64,000 nt of DNA from assembly GCF_000300975.2 (NCBI RefSeq), contig NZ_AEEC02000009.1, forward strand, positions 1-64,000. The letters run 5' to 3'. A model generated the notes under the pieces. The model was not told the origin of the DNA and made no database searches. It was given only the letters and a program-made list of their open reading frames with translations. Position numbers and translations under genes: made by a program. Of this stretch, positions 9,911 through 20,223 are shown piece by piece; the stretch's first letter is position 1; the number at the start of each line of letters is the position of its first letter. Origin of the DNA: Herbaspirillum frisingense GSF30. GTDB taxonomy: Bacteria; Pseudomonadota; Gammaproteobacteria; Burkholderiales; Burkholderiaceae_D.

Positions 9911-9968
9911 GCCAAGGCATGTTGTTGTTGTGAGGGGATGCTGCCCGCCTTGCGACGGGCTGCCGGCA

Positions 9969-10526
9969 CTATACCGAAACCCCGACCGGCGACTTCAGGA
10001 TGAAATCAACCACAGCCGATAAATCCGGGAAAACCAGCGTGCCAGGCGGCAGACCGCCCTTGGCCTGGGTCTTCTCGCCCTTGCCGGTGAGCACCAGGAA
10101 GGGTGCGCAGCCGGCCACATAGCCGGCCTGCAGGTCGCGCAGCGAATCGCCGACGGTGGTCACGCCACCGCGCAGGCTGATGTTGAAGCGCTTGGCGATC
10201 TCGTGGAACATGCCCGGCTTGGGCTTGCGGCAATCGCAGTTGTCGGCGTCCGAGTGCGGGCAGAAGAACACTGCATCGATATCGGCACCGACCTGCTGGG
10301 CCGCCGTGTGCATCTTCTGGTGGATGGCGTTGAGGGTCTTGATGTCGTACAGGCCGCGCGCCACGCCGGACTGGTTGGTCGCCACCACGACGCGATAGCC
10401 GGCCTGGTTCAGGCGCGCGATCGCCTCCAGTGAACCCTTGATGGGGATCCACTCGTCGGGGGACTTGATGTAGGCGTCGGAATCATGATTGATGACGCCA
10501 TCGCGATCGAGGATGATCAGTTTCAT
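9969..10526 (-). CDS. gmhB: D-glycero-beta-D-manno-heptose 1,7-bisphosphate 7-phosphatase GmhB
   Basis: A HAD-superfamily phosphatase in ADP-heptose synthesis for lipopolysaccharide core. The 185-aa protein has the nucleophile motif LDRDGVIN at residues 6-13, ATNQSG as motif II, and the zinc-binding loop CPHSDADNCDCRKPKPG that distinguishes GmhB from related histidinol phosphatases, then GDSLRDLQAG as motif IV. It lies between glyS and plsC, with 57 and 87 bp gaps. Confidence 0.95.
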   Translation of the reverse strand: MKLIILDRDGVINHDSDAYIKSPDEWIPIKGSLEAIARLNQAGYRVVVATNQSGVARGLYDIKTLNAIHQKMHTAAQQVGADIDAVFFCPHSDADNCDCRKPKPGMFHEIAKRFNISLRGGVTTVGDSLRDLQAGYVAGCAPFLVLTGKGEKTQAKGGLPPGTLVFPDLSAVVDFILKSPVGVSV

Positions 10527-10613
10527 GCCTGCTGCTTCCCTTCATGAACACCGCCGCGCAGGAACAGGCCCATGCGCGGCGGATCGGTACGACGGTCGGG
10601 CGTGGCGCGTTGC

Positions 10614-12734
10614 TTACGCCGCCAGCTTGGAAATATCGGCCACCTGGTTCAACATGCCGTGCAGCGCCGCCAGCAGGGCCTGGCGATTCTTGCGCAGTTG
10701 CTCGTCCTCGGCGTTGACCATGACGTCGTTGAAGAAGGCATCGACGTTCTGGCGCAACTGCGCCAGCGCCTTCAGGGCGCCGGCAAAGTCGCCCTTGGCG
10801 TAGGCCGCCTCCACCTGCGGACGGGTGGTCTGCATGGCCGCGAACAGGCCCTGTTCGGCCGCTTCCTGCAGCAGGCTTTCCTGCACCGCGCCGTGGGCAT
10901 CGATGGCCACGCCTTCGATCTTCTTCAGGATGTTGGTGATGCGCTTGTTGGCTGCAGCCAGGGCTTCAGCCTCCGGCAGGGCGGCGAAGGCCTGTACCGC
11001 TTGCAGGCGTTCGACCACGTTGTCCAGCACCTCGGGTTGCTGCGCCACTACCGCTTCGACTTCGTTCTGCGCAAAGCCGCGCTCGCGCAGCAGGCCACGC
11101 AGGCGGTCGTAGATGAAGGCACGCACGTCGGCGCGCGGGTCCTTGAAATTGGCATTGCCGGCGAACAGTGCCGCAGCGGCGTCCAGCAGCGCGGTCAACG
11201 ACAGCGGCAGGCGTTTTTCCACCAGCATGCGCAGCACGCCCAGGGCGTGACGACGCAGGGCGAACGGGTCCTTGTCGCCGGTCGGCTGCAGGCCGATGCC
11301 CCAGATGCCGACCAGGGTTTCCAGCTTGTCGGCCAGGGCCACGGCGGTACCGGTCGCGCTGGCGGGCAGCGCATCGCCGGCAAAGCGCGGCTGGTAGTGT
11401 TCGGAGGCGGCCAGGGCGACTTCGTCGGGCTCGCCGTCATGGCGCGCATAGTAAGTACCCATGATGCCCTGCAGTTCGGGGAATTCACCCACCATGTCGG
11501 TCAACAGGTCAGCCTTGGCCAGCAATGCGCCGCGTTCGGCCAGGGCCACATCGCCGCCCATCAGCGCGGCAATCTTGCCAGCCAGCGCCTGCACGCGTTC
11601 GGTACGCTGCAGCTGGTTGCCCAGCTTGTTGTGGTAGACCACGTTGGCCAGTTGCGGGACACGCTCGGCCAGGGTCTTCTTCTTGTCCTGCTCGAAGAAG
11701 AACTTGGCATCCGACAGGCGCGGGCGCACCACGCGCTCGTTGCCGCCGATGATGTGTTCCGGATGGGCGGTCTCCAGGTTGGAGACGATCAGGAAGCGCG
11801 AACGCAGCTTGCCGGCGTTGTCGGTCAGCGCGAAATACTTCTGGTTGGTCTGCATGGTCAGGATCAGGCATTCCTGCGGTACGGCCAGGAATTCATCCTC
11901 GAACTTGCATTCATAGACCACCGGCCATTCGACCAGGGCCGTCACTTCGTCCAGCAGCGAATCGGGCATCAGCACCTGGTCGGCACCCGCCTTGGCCAGC
12001 AGCGCGGAGCGGATCTTTTCGCGGCGCTCGCCGAAGCTGGCGATGACCTTGCCTTGCGCAGCCAGCGTTTCCACGTAGGTTTGCGGCGCGCTGATCTGCA
12101 GCGCACCGGAGGACAGGAAGCGATGGCCCAGCGTGGTACGGCCGGCATCCAGGCCCAGGATGTTGATCGGCACCACGTCGTTGCCCAGCAGTGCCACCAG
12201 GTAGTGCGCCGGGCGGACGAAGTGCACCGTCTCGCCGGCAGCACGGCCGAACTGGCGCTGATAGCTCATCAGCTTGGGGATGGGCAGCTTGGACAGGCTC
12301 TCTTCCAGCGCCGCCTGCAGGCCCACGGCGAGGGCCGAGCCCTTGGCGGTGTAGGTGTAGAAGAAACTCTCGGCCTTGCCGTCCTGCGCGCGTTCGAGCT
12401 GGTCCGGGGTGATCACGGTGGCACCGGTGGCGGCGGCCAGGGCGGCCAGCTTTTTCACCAGCGGTGCGGCCGGACGGCCTTCGGCGTCCAGCGCCACGGT
12501 GACCGGCAAGACCTTTTCACGGATGGATTTGTCGGGCGAGGCGGCGCGCACGCCGGTGATGGACACGGCCAGCCGGCGCGGAGTCGCATAGGCGGTGGCG
12601 GCGGCATCGGATTCGAGATAGCCGCGGCTTTGCAGGCCGTTGAAAATGCCGGATGCAAAGGCATCGCCCAGCTTGGCCAAGGCCTTGGGTGGCAGTTCTT
12701 CGGTGACGAGTTCTACGAGGAGTGTCTGGTTCAT
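10614..12734 (-). CDS. glyS: Glycine--tRNA ligase beta subunit
   Basis: The beta subunit of bacterial heterotetrameric glycyl-tRNA synthetase. The 706-aa product opens with the family N-terminus [15 protein letters not shown] and contains the HD-like region and a C-terminal DALR-type anticodon-binding domain. It lies 82 bp downstream of glyQ on the same strand, as expected for the alpha-beta pair. Length is typical (about 690-710). Confidence 0.96.
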   Translation of the reverse strand: MNQTLLVELVTEELPPKALAKLGDAFASGIFNGLQSRGYLESDAAATAYATPRRLAVSITGVRAASPDKSIREKVLPVTVALDAEGRPAAPLVKKLAALAAATGATVITPDQLERAQDGKAESFFYTYTAKGSALAVGLQAALEESLSKLPIPKLMSYQRQFGRAAGETVHFVRPAHYLVALLGNDVVPINILGLDAGRTTLGHRFLSSGALQISAPQTYVETLAAQGKVIASFGERREKIRSALLAKAGADQVLMPDSLLDEVTALVEWPVVYECKFEDEFLAVPQECLILTMQTNQKYFALTDNAGKLRSRFLIVSNLETAHPEHIIGGNERVVRPRLSDAKFFFEQDKKKTLAERVPQLANVVYHNKLGNQLQRTERVQALAGKIAALMGGDVALAERGALLAKADLLTDMVGEFPELQGIMGTYYARHDGEPDEVALAASEHYQPRFAGDALPASATGTAVALADKLETLVGIWGIGLQPTGDKDPFALRRHALGVLRMLVEKRLPLSLTALLDAAAALFAGNANFKDPRADVRAFIYDRLRGLLRERGFAQNEVEAVVAQQPEVLDNVVERLQAVQAFAALPEAEALAAANKRITNILKKIEGVAIDAHGAVQESLLQEAAEQGLFAAMQTTRPQVEAAYAKGDFAGALKALAQLRQNVDAFFNDVMVNAEDEQLRKNRQALLAALHGMLNQVADISKLAA

Positions 12735-12816
12735 GTTGTCTGTCTTGCTGTCTTGCTCGGGACGCCGGCCCTGGGCCGACGCCGCATGATGTCATTGGCC
12801 GTGTTCAGCCCGCTCT

Positions 12817-13728
12817 TCAGGCTGCAACCTTGGCCTCGCCCAGCATCGGGAAGCCCAGGCGTTCGCGCGATTCGAAGTAGGCCTGCGCCACCGAACGCGA
12901 GAGGTTGCGGATGCGACCGATGTAGGCGGCACGCTCGGTTACCGAGATGGCGCCACGGGCGTCGAGCATGTTGAAGGTGTGTGCCGCCTTGAGGACCTGC
13001 TCGTAGGCCGGCAGTGCCAGCGGCACCTCCATCAGGCGCTTGGCTTCGGCTTCGTAGTTGGAGAACAGCGAGAACAGGAACTCGGTGTTGGAATACTCGA
13101 AGTTGAAGGTCGATTGCTCCACCTCATTCTGGTGGAACACATCGCCATAGGTCAGGTGTTTCTTGACGCCGTTCTCGGTCCATTCGGTCCAGACCAGGTC
13201 ATAGACGTTTTCCACGCCCTGCAGGTACATCGCCAGGCGTTCGATGCCATAGGTGATCTCGCCCAGCACCGGCTTGCAGTCCAGACCGCCGACCTGCTGG
13301 AAATAGGTGAACTGTGTCACTTCCATGCCGTTGAGCCAGACTTCCCAGCCCAGGCCCCAGGCGCCCAGGGTGGGGTTTTCCCAGTCATCCTCGACGAAGC
13401 GCACATCGTTCTGCTGCAGGTCCAGGCCCAGGGCTTCCAGCGAACCCAGGTACAGGTCCAGGATGTTTTCCGGAGCTGGCTTCAACACTACCTGGTACTG
13501 GTAGTAATGCTGCATGCGGTTGGGGTTTTCGCCATAGCGGCCATCCTTGGGACGGCGCGACGGCTGGACATAGGCGGCGCGCCACGGCTCGGGGCCGATC
13601 GCGCGCAGGAAGGTCGCGGTGTGCGAGGTACCTGCGCCGACTTCCATGTCATAGGGTTGCAGCAGCGCGCAGCCCTGGGCGTCCCAATATTCTTGCAACT
13701 TGAGGATGATTTGTTGAAATGTCAGCAT
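12817..13728 (-). CDS. glyQ: Glycine--tRNA ligase alpha subunit
   Basis: Catalytic alpha subunit of glycyl-tRNA synthetase, 303 aa. It starts [20 protein letters not shown] and has the characteristic blocks [36 protein letters not shown] and the C-terminal [18 protein letters not shown]. It is the first gene of the glyQ-glyS-gmhB-plsC-ygjP run, 133 bp downstream of lnt with no terminator visible between. Confidence 0.97.
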   Translation of the reverse strand: MLTFQQIILKLQEYWDAQGCALLQPYDMEVGAGTSHTATFLRAIGPEPWRAAYVQPSRRPKDGRYGENPNRMQHYYQYQVVLKPAPENILDLYLGSLEALGLDLQQNDVRFVEDDWENPTLGAWGLGWEVWLNGMEVTQFTYFQQVGGLDCKPVLGEITYGIERLAMYLQGVENVYDLVWTEWTENGVKKHLTYGDVFHQNEVEQSTFNFEYSNTEFLFSLFSNYEAEAKRLMEVPLALPAYEQVLKAAHTFNMLDARGAISVTERAAYIGRIRNLSRSVAQAYFESRERLGFPMLGEAKVAA

Positions 13729-13861
13729 CGTGTGTGGTTGCCTGGCGAACCGGCGGAGGAATTGCGAAAACCTTGGATTTTAGCGTCTTTTGGGGCGTTT
13801 GACCCGGTTTTGGACGGGACCGGCGGCGCGCTGGGGGCCAGCGCGGGCATCATCGCCGGGT

Positions 13862-15487
13862 TCAGTGCCGGATACGGGCAGCCTTGTTGCGGCCCCAGGC
13901 CAGCAGCAGCATCAACAGCGCAATGCCGACGATGAGCTTGTTGCCCAGCAGAATGTAGGGTGTCTGGCCGCCATAGCCCTGCACCTGGCCGGCCAGTACG
14001 CCGCGGGTATAGGGCGGCAGCTCGCTGGTGGCACCGCCCGGCAGGATCACGGCGGTGGCGCCGGTATTGGTGGCCCGCAGCATCGGGCGGCCGGTTTCCA
14101 GGGTACGCATCTGCGAAATCTGCAGGTGCTGGGGCAGGGCGATGGAGTTGCCGAACCAGGCGATGTTGGACAGGTTCAGCAGCACGCTGGCCTGCGGCTG
14201 GCCGGCGCGGTAGGCATCGCGCAGCTGGCCGGCGATCTCCTCGCCGAACAGGTCTTCGTAGCAGATGTTGGGCAGGATCCACTGATCCTTCACGCCCATG
14301 GGCGATTGCACCGGTGCGCCGCGCGTCATGTCGCCCAGCGGGATATGCATCAGGTCGACGAACCAGCGGAAACCGGGCGGGATGAACTCGCCGAAGGGGA
14401 CCAGGTGGTGCTTGTCATAGCGGTAAGGCATCAGTGCCGACCCGACGCCCGGGCCGAAGCCGAGCACCGAATTGGCATACTGCTGCGGACCATCGGACAG
14501 CGGGATGCCCAGCGCCAGGTGACTACCGCTGAGTTGCGCAAAGCGGGCGATACGTTCCAGGTAATCCGGCGGCAATTGCTGGGGCAGCAGCGGGATGGCG
14601 GTTTCCGGCGTGGCGATCAGGTCCGCCGGAGCCCCGCTGATCATCTGTTCATACATGCCCAGCGTGGCAACCAGGGCATCGTTGGAGAACTTCATTTCCT
14701 GCGGGATATTGCCTTGCAGCAGCCGCACCGTGATCGGCTGGCCCTGTGGCGCAGTCCACTTCACCAGCCGCAGTGCCACGCCGCCTGCACAGAGCAGGGC
14801 GGCCGCGCACAGCGGCAGCACGATGCGCTGGCCGGTACCGGCCACACCCTTGCGGCACAGCCCCATCCACAGCAGGGCCAGGCTGCCGGCAATGAGCGCC
14901 GCGACCCAGCCCACCAGATAGACCCCGCCGACCGGGGCGAAGCCGGCCAACGGCCCCACCGTGTGCGCATAGCCCGAGATCAGCCAGGGGAAACCGGTGA
15001 ATACCCAACCGCGCAGCCATTCCGACAAGGTCCACAGGGCCGGCAGCATGAACAGCGCCAGCAGCAGGGGCGAGGACGACCAGCGATTGCGTAGCCAGCC
15101 CGCCAGGGCCGTGGCCGCGCCAGCATAGAGACCCAGGTACAGCGCCAGCAGGCCTACTGCCAGCGCCGCCATCCAGCCCGGCATGCCACCGTAGTCGTGC
15201 ATGCTGATGTAGAGCCAGTGCACGCCTGCCGCCGACCAGCCGAAACCATACAGCCAGCCACGCAGGAAGTGGCCGCGCACACTGGCCTGCGGCCGTGCCA
15301 GTACACCGTGGAACAGCCAGGCCAGCGCGACGATCTGCAGCGGCCACCACTTGAACGGGGCAAAGGCGAAGACGTTCAGCGCACCTGCCGCCACCGGCAG
15401 CAACAGGCCGACGGTCATGGCAAGGCGACCGCGAGCGGCGACCTCCCCGGGCGGGGAGTGCAATTCAGGGGAGGCAGGGGAATTCAC
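13862..15487 (-). CDS. lnt: Apolipoprotein N-acyltransferase Lnt
   Basis: Lnt transfers the third acyl chain to the N-terminal cysteine of lipoproteins in the inner membrane. The 541-aa protein has six or so N-terminal transmembrane segments, followed by a nitrilase-type domain with the catalytic glutamate in ATPETAIPLLP and the catalytic cysteine in LPNICYEDLFG. It begins at GTG 15487; an ATG at 15418 is an alternative that would drop 23 hydrophilic residues. It follows corC by 26 bp, the same pairing as ybeX-lnt in E. coli. Confidence 0.95.
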   Translation of the reverse strand: MNSPASPELHSPPGEVAARGRLAMTVGLLLPVAAGALNVFAFAPFKWWPLQIVALAWLFHGVLARPQASVRGHFLRGWLYGFGWSAAGVHWLYISMHDYGGMPGWMAALAVGLLALYLGLYAGAATALAGWLRNRWSSSPLLLALFMLPALWTLSEWLRGWVFTGFPWLISGYAHTVGPLAGFAPVGGVYLVGWVAALIAGSLALLWMGLCRKGVAGTGQRIVLPLCAAALLCAGGVALRLVKWTAPQGQPITVRLLQGNIPQEMKFSNDALVATLGMYEQMISGAPADLIATPETAIPLLPQQLPPDYLERIARFAQLSGSHLALGIPLSDGPQQYANSVLGFGPGVGSALMPYRYDKHHLVPFGEFIPPGFRWFVDLMHIPLGDMTRGAPVQSPMGVKDQWILPNICYEDLFGEEIAGQLRDAYRAGQPQASVLLNLSNIAWFGNSIALPQHLQISQMRTLETGRPMLRATNTGATAVILPGGATSELPPYTRGVLAGQVQGYGGQTPYILLGNKLIVGIALLMLLLAWGRNKAARIRH

Positions 15488-15513
15488 GCTGGAAAGGCTG
15501 GCAGATCAGAACA

Positions 15514-16392
15514 TCACTCTTCGTCCACCGGTGCCGGGGGGAGCTTGGACACCAGCAGTACATGCACCTGGCGCGCATCGGCGCGCAGCACTTCGAAATG
15601 CAGGCCATCGATATCGAACTCGTCGCCCTTGCGCGGCACGCGGCCCACATGGTTGGCGACCAGCCCGCCGATGGTATCGGCCTCGTCCTCGGAGAAGCGG
15701 CTGCCCACTTCCTCGTTGAACTGGGCCAGTTCGGTGAGCGCCTTGACGCGCCAGCGCGGACCGTGCGGACCGTCCTTCAGGGCCAGCACATTGTCTTCGG
15801 CTTCGTCGAAATCGTATTCGTCCTCGATGTCGCCGACGATCTGTTCCAGCACGTCCTCGATGGTGATCAGGCCGGCCACGCCACCATATTCGTCGACCAC
15901 CACGGCCATGTGATTGCGGTTGGCGCGGAAGTCGCGCAGCAGTACGTTGAGGCGCTTGGATTCAGGGATGAAGATGGCCGGGCGCAGCATGTCGCGCACG
16001 TCGAAGGATTCCTCCGCGTAGTAGCGCAGCAGGTCCTTGGCCAGCAGGATGCCGATGACCTTGTCGCGCTCGCCATCCACGGCGGGGAAGCGCGAGTGCG
16101 AGGTCGCCAGCACTTCCGGCATCCAGGTCTCGATGGGTTTGGAGATATCGATGGTGTCCATCTGCGAGCGCGGGACCATGATGTCGCGCACGGCCAGGTC
16201 GGACACCTGGAACACGCCTTCGATCATCGACAGCGCATCGGCATCGATCAGGTTGCGCTCGTGGGCGTCATGCAACACTTCGAGCAGTTCTGCCCGGTTC
16301 TCGGGCTCGGGGGAAATCAGTGCGGTGAGTCGTTCAAAGAGAGAACGATGGGGTTTAGCGTCAGATTTGACGCTACTAGGGTGATCTTGCAT
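15514..16392 (-). CDS. corC: HlyC/CorC-family CBS-domain protein (YbeX)
   Basis: Cytosolic protein with a tandem CBS pair and a C-terminal CorC/HlyC domain, associated with magnesium/cobalt efflux and, in the ybeZYX-lnt context, with ribosome and envelope homeostasis. The first CBS follows VRDIMVPRSQMDTID, and the second contains MAVVVDEYGGVAGLITIEDVLEQIVGDIEDE, split here only by reading. No transmembrane domain is present, as in E. coli YbeX. The frame is open to TTG 16443; I chose ATG 16392 (MQDHPSSVKSD) by alignment with the family length (292 aa). No convincing ribosome binding site decides it. Confidence 0.93.
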   Translation of the reverse strand: MQDHPSSVKSDAKPHRSLFERLTALISPEPENRAELLEVLHDAHERNLIDADALSMIEGVFQVSDLAVRDIMVPRSQMDTIDISKPIETWMPEVLATSHSRFPAVDGERDKVIGILLAKDLLRYYAEESFDVRDMLRPAIFIPESKRLNVLLRDFRANRNHMAVVVDEYGGVAGLITIEDVLEQIVGDIEDEYDFDEAEDNVLALKDGPHGPRWRVKALTELAQFNEEVGSRFSEDEADTIGGLVANHVGRVPRKGDEFDIDGLHFEVLRADARQVHVLLVSKLPPAPVDEE

Positions 16393-16553
16393 GGCGTTAG
16401 GCGCGAGCCCGACGTAGTTTCGAAGAGCCATAGGATACAACAATTATGTGACAAGTCCACTAAAGGGACCTGGCAACAGCGCTCTCCAGCTCATCCTTGG
16501 CGCCGCGCTTGCCGCCCGGAAATGCAAGCCGGCAGTGACGTTGCGCATGGACG

Positions 16554-16580
16554 AAAAAAGCCGGCATCACTGATGCCGGC
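16554..16580 (-). terminator. Intrinsic terminator of the chemoreceptor gene
   Basis: Read on the minus strand, GCCGGCATCAGTGATGCCGGC is followed by TTTTTT. It lies about 90 bp past the chemoreceptor stop and separates that gene from corC. Confidence 0.88.
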
Positions 16581-16620
16581 AAGAACTACTTCAGGGAAAT
16601 CATATCGCTGGGCGCTCGCT

Positions 16621-16670
16621 GTTGTCCGTTTATGCCCATTTATGCCCGTTTGTGCCCGCTTATGGCGGCT
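16621..16670. repeat. 10-bp tandem repeat after the chemoreceptor stop codon
   Basis: Five imperfect head-to-tail units of 10 bp with consensus TATGCCCGTT run right up to the stop codon of the minus-strand chemoreceptor gene. Confidence 0.75.
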
Positions 16671-18331
16671 TAGGCATAGCTGAGCGCTTCCATCTGCCCG
16701 CCGCCCTGCACCTCGGCGCGCTGCTGCTGGCTGCGCTGCGGGTTGGCGGAGACGGCAACCGGTGCTGCCTGGCCCTGGGTGGGGGAGAGCTTGAACACGC
16801 TCACCACATCGGTCAGGGCTTCGGTCTGCTGCTGCATCGACGCGGCGGCAGCGGCTGCTTCTTCCACCAGTGCGGCGTTCTGCTGGGTGGCTTCGTCGAT
16901 CAGGGCGACGGCGCTGTTGATCTGTTCCAGGCCGGTGGTCTGCTCGCTGCTGGCGGCGCTGATGTCCTGCACGATCTGGGTCACGCTGCCGATGCTCTTG
17001 ACCACTTCCTGCATGGTCGATCCGGCTTCGCCGACCTGCTGTTCGCCGGCAGCCACCTTGGCCACCGACTCGTTGATCAGTGCTTCGATTTCCTTGGCGG
17101 CGACCGCCGAGCGTTGCGCCAGGGTGCGCACTTCGGAGGCCACCACCGCAAAGCCGCGGCCTTGTTCGCCGGCACGGGCCGCTTCGACGGCCGCATTCAG
17201 GGCCAGGATGTTGGTCTGGAAAGCGATGCCATCGATGACGCTGATGATGTCCACGATCTTGTGCGAGGACGCGCTGATCGAATGCATGGTCTCTACCACC
17301 CGGCCCACTGCGGCGCCACCCTTGGCAGCGACTTGCGAGGCATTGTCGGCCAGGCGACGGGCTTCACGGGCATTGTCGGCGGTCTGCTTGACGGTGGCGG
17401 TCAGCTGTTCCATGGCCGAGGCGGTCTCCTGGAGCGAGCTGGCCTGCTGTTCGGTGCGGTTGGACAGGTCCATGTTGCCGCGCTTGATTTCGTCGGAAGC
17501 CACGGCGATGGTGTCGGTGCCATGGCGCACTTCGCCCACGATGGCCACCAGGCTCTCGTTCATGCCCTTGAGTGCGGCCATCAACTGACCCAGCTCATCC
17601 TTGCTGTTCACTTCGATATGGCTGCCCAGGTCACCGGCCTGCACGCTTTGCGCCACGCTCACGGCCTGGGCCAGCGGACGGGAGATGGAGCGGGTCAGCA
17701 GCCAGGCGATCAGTCCTCCCAGCATCAGGGCGGCCAGGCTGGCGCCCAGCATGGTCCATTTGGCGAGGTCATAAGCGGCTTCGGCCTGTTCAACGTTGGC
17801 TTCCGAATTGCTGCGCAGCATCTTGTTGAATTGTGCAACATGGGTGATGACGCGGTTCAGGATAGGCATGCAATCCTTGACCAGCGAAGCACGCGCGGCA
17901 TCGGTCTGCTGCGAAGTGGCCAGCTTGACGATGTTGACGGCCACCGGCAGATACTGCGCTTCCAGCTTGCGCAACTGCTCCAGCATGTCGCGTTCCTGCT
18001 GGGTGGTGGCCGGGTCCTGCATCAGCTTGGTCAGTGCGGCCATGCCGGCGTCGATGTCCTGCTGCGAAGAGCCCACCAGCGCCAGATCATTCTTTTGCTC
18101 GGCGGCATCGGTCACCAGGGTCAGGTTGCGAGCTGCGATGGCGCGCAGGCCGATGGCGAATTGCACTTTGGACAAGGCTTCCAGCTTGCCCTCGTCGATG
18201 GAGGTCAGGAAGACGATGCGATCGTTCAGGCGCGACACCTGCTGCAGGCCGAAAGCGGCCACTGCCACCAGCAATACCAGGACTGCTGCGAAACCCAGGC
18301 CAAGACGGTGGCCGATCTTCCAGTTCTTCAT
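16670..18331 (-). CDS. Methyl-accepting chemotaxis protein
   Basis: Transmembrane chemoreceptor of 553 aa. Layout: TM1 (about 9-29), a periplasmic four-helix ligand domain of about 155 residues, TM2 (about 190-210), HAMP, and a cytoplasmic signalling domain with the hairpin tip block [20 protein letters not shown] and [19 protein letters not shown]. It has no C-terminal NWETF-type CheR/CheB tether (ends MEALSYA). ATG 18331 is chosen over upstream in-frame starts because of GGAGAAGG just before it and because the product then begins with TM1. Unlike its neighbours it is not part of the miaB-phoH-ybeY-corC-lnt block: it has a terminator on each side and so its own promoter. The ligand is unknown. 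Confidence 0.94.
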   Translation of the reverse strand: MKNWKIGHRLGLGFAAVLVLLVAVAAFGLQQVSRLNDRIVFLTSIDEGKLEALSKVQFAIGLRAIAARNLTLVTDAAEQKNDLALVGSSQQDIDAGMAALTKLMQDPATTQQERDMLEQLRKLEAQYLPVAVNIVKLATSQQTDAARASLVKDCMPILNRVITHVAQFNKMLRSNSEANVEQAEAAYDLAKWTMLGASLAALMLGGLIAWLLTRSISRPLAQAVSVAQSVQAGDLGSHIEVNSKDELGQLMAALKGMNESLVAIVGEVRHGTDTIAVASDEIKRGNMDLSNRTEQQASSLQETASAMEQLTATVKQTADNAREARRLADNASQVAAKGGAAVGRVVETMHSISASSHKIVDIISVIDGIAFQTNILALNAAVEAARAGEQGRGFAVVASEVRTLAQRSAVAAKEIEALINESVAKVAAGEQQVGEAGSTMQEVVKSIGSVTQIVQDISAASSEQTTGLEQINSAVALIDEATQQNAALVEEAAAAAASMQQQTEALTDVVSVFKLSPTQGQAAPVAVSANPQRSQQQRAEVQGGGQMEALSYA

Positions 18332-18549
18332 GACCTTCTCCCCGATGAATAATTGTGTGCCTCCATTCTTGTCCAGCAGGAGGCAAATTCCCATCAGGTT
18401 TTTCCTTAAAGTTTGCAAAAAAACCGACGTAAAAGACGCGCTTCGTTGCTGTACCGTCATCACCATCGCGGGTTTGAATATCGATATGCTCCCATCGATC
18501 AGATTTGTCGTAGCCAGGTTGGCAACTGCTTGATGTCCGGCACGCAGAC

Positions 18550-18580
18550 GAAAAAAAACGGCCTGCCGCAGCAAACCGTT
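18550..18580 (-). terminator. Probable terminator after ybeY
   Basis: On the minus strand AACGG-(14 nt with an inner TGC/GCA pairing)-CCGTT is followed by an uninterrupted run of T. It lies about 40 bp past the ybeY stop and upstream of the chemoreceptor start. Confidence 0.65.
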
Positions 18581-18619
18581 CATCCATCAAGGCAAGGGCG
18601 GCGCCCTCAGCGCATCGCG

Positions 18620-19075
18620 TCAGCGCGCGGCATAAGGATTGCCATAGCCCAACCCGGCCAGGATCTCGGTTTCCAGCGCCTCCATCTCGTTGGCTTCTTC
18701 GTCGTCCTCATGGTCGTAGCCCTGCGCATGCAATACGCCGTGCACCACCAGGTGGGCGGTGTGTTCTTCCACGCTCTTCTTCTGCTCGGCCGCTTCCTTT
18801 TCCAGTACGTCAGTACAGAAGATGATGTCGGCCTGGGTGACTTCACTGTCTTCGTCTTCGGTATAGGCGAAGGTCAACACGTTGGTGGCGTAGTCCTTGC
18901 CGCGATAGTCGCGGTTCAGGTCGCGGCCTTCCTCGCTGCCCACGAAGCGCAGCGTCAGTTCGGCCGGCGCGAACAGCGCGGCCTGCACCCAGCGGCGCAG
19001 CAGGGGACGGGTGATGGCCTCTTTGAGGCGGTCGTCGGCGTATTGCACCGACAGCGTAAGTTTAGGTTTTGGCAT
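18620..19075 (-). CDS. ybeY: Endoribonuclease YbeY
   Basis: Single-strand-specific metallo-endoribonuclease involved in 16S rRNA 3'-end maturation and 70S quality control. The 151-aa product contains the UPF0054 zinc signature [11 protein letters not shown] (His-x3-His-x5-His) near residue 115-130. It overlaps the 3' end of phoH by 14 bp, so the two are translationally linked, exactly as ybeZ-ybeY elsewhere. Confidence 0.96.
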   Translation of the reverse strand: MPKPKLTLSVQYADDRLKEAITRPLLRRWVQAALFAPAELTLRFVGSEEGRDLNRDYRGKDYATNVLTFAYTEDEDSEVTQADIIFCTDVLEKEAAEQKKSVEEHTAHLVVHGVLHAQGYDHEDDEEANEMEALETEILAGLGYGNPYAAR

Positions 19076-20192
19076 TGCGGGGCCTGGCGGACTTGGTCAA
19101 GAGATTGGTGGCGGTGCGGGCAGTGGCGCGCGCGGTATCGGGGCGGCTGTTGCCGGCGGCGTCATAGGCATCGACGATGCGTGCCACCAGCGGGTGACGC
19201 ACCACGTCGGCGCTGGTAAAGCGCGAGAAGGCGATGCCGCGTACATCGTGCAGTACCGAGATGGCGTCGACCAGGCCGCTTTTCTGGCCATGATGCAGGT
19301 CCACCTGGGTGACGTCACCGGTGATGACGGCCTTGCTGCCGAAGCCGATGCGGGTGAGGAACATCTTCATCTGTTCCGGCGTGGTGTTCTGGGCCTCGTC
19401 GAGGATGATGAAGGCGTGGTTCAGCGTGCGCCCGCGCATGTAGGCCAGTGGCGCGATTTCGATGGCCTGCTTCTCGAACAGCTTCTGTGTGCGGTCAAAG
19501 CCCAGCAGGTCATACAGCGCGTCATAGAGCGGGCGCAGGTAGGGATCGACCTTCTGCGCCAGGTCTCCCGGCAGGAAGCCCAGGCGCTCACCCGCTTCCA
19601 CTGCCGGGCGCGTGAGTACGATGCGCTGCACGGCATCGCGCTCCAGCGCATCGACCGCGCAGGCCACTGCCAGGTAGGTCTTGCCGGTGCCGGCCGGGCC
19701 CACGCCGAAGGTGATGTCGTGCTCCAGGATGGCGTTGAGAAACTGGCTCTGGTGGGGGGTGCGGCCGCGCAGGTCGTGCTTGCGGGTCTTCAATACCGGG
19801 CTCTCGGGCAGCGGGTCCTGGTCCGTCTTGTCGTCGTCGGCGGCAGCGGCTGCAGCTGCAGCAGCAGTCTTGCCACGCCGTGCCGGCAGCGGTGGCAGGC
19901 CGGCCTCTTCGTCGGCGGCGGCATTGGCACGCTGCTCGACCAGCGCCAGCTGGATGTCATCCACGGCGACCGGGCGGTCCGCCTTTTCATAGAAGCGTTC
20001 CAGCACTTCCACCGCGCGTTCGGCATTGGTGCCGGTGACCACGAAGCGGTCGCCACGGCGGAAGATGGTCACGTCCAGTGCGGCAGAAATCTGACGCAGG
20101 TTTTCATCGAGTGCGCCGCACAGGTTGGCCAGGCGCCGGTTGTCCAGCGGCTGGGGGGTGAAGTGGTGAGGCTGGTTGGGGATTTTTTTCAA
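19062..20192 (-). CDS. ybeZ: PhoH-like ATPase (YbeZ)
   Basis: PhoH-family P-loop NTPase, 376 aa, that works with YbeY in rRNA processing. Motifs: Walker [13 protein letters not shown], the block [17 protein letters not shown], Walker [11 protein letters not shown] and [10 protein letters not shown]. It starts at TTG 20192 ([10 protein letters not shown]). The central linker before the ATPase domain carries an Ala-rich stretch ([10 protein letters not shown]). It sits 31 bp downstream of miaB and overlaps ybeY. Confidence 0.95.
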   Translation of the reverse strand: MKKIPNQPHHFTPQPLDNRRLANLCGALDENLRQISAALDVTIFRRGDRFVVTGTNAERAVEVLERFYEKADRPVAVDDIQLALVEQRANAAADEEAGLPPLPARRGKTAAAAAAAAADDDKTDQDPLPESPVLKTRKHDLRGRTPHQSQFLNAILEHDITFGVGPAGTGKTYLAVACAVDALERDAVQRIVLTRPAVEAGERLGFLPGDLAQKVDPYLRPLYDALYDLLGFDRTQKLFEKQAIEIAPLAYMRGRTLNHAFIILDEAQNTTPEQMKMFLTRIGFGSKAVITGDVTQVDLHHGQKSGLVDAISVLHDVRGIAFSRFTSADVVRHPLVARIVDAYDAAGNSRPDTARATARTATNLLTKSARPRNAKT

Positions 20193-20223
20193 TGCTCGAT
20201 TCCGGTTGGGAGGGATTGGACCA

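Noticed and set aside
10572-12974. An 800-codon plus-strand open frame opposite glyS
   Set aside because: It covers exactly the glyS region with no recognisable motif or ribosome binding site; glyS on the minus strand is unambiguous.
16622-18352. A 576-codon plus-strand open frame opposite the chemoreceptor
   Set aside because: His/Gly-rich antisense shadow; the minus strand carries the chemoreceptor signalling hairpin.
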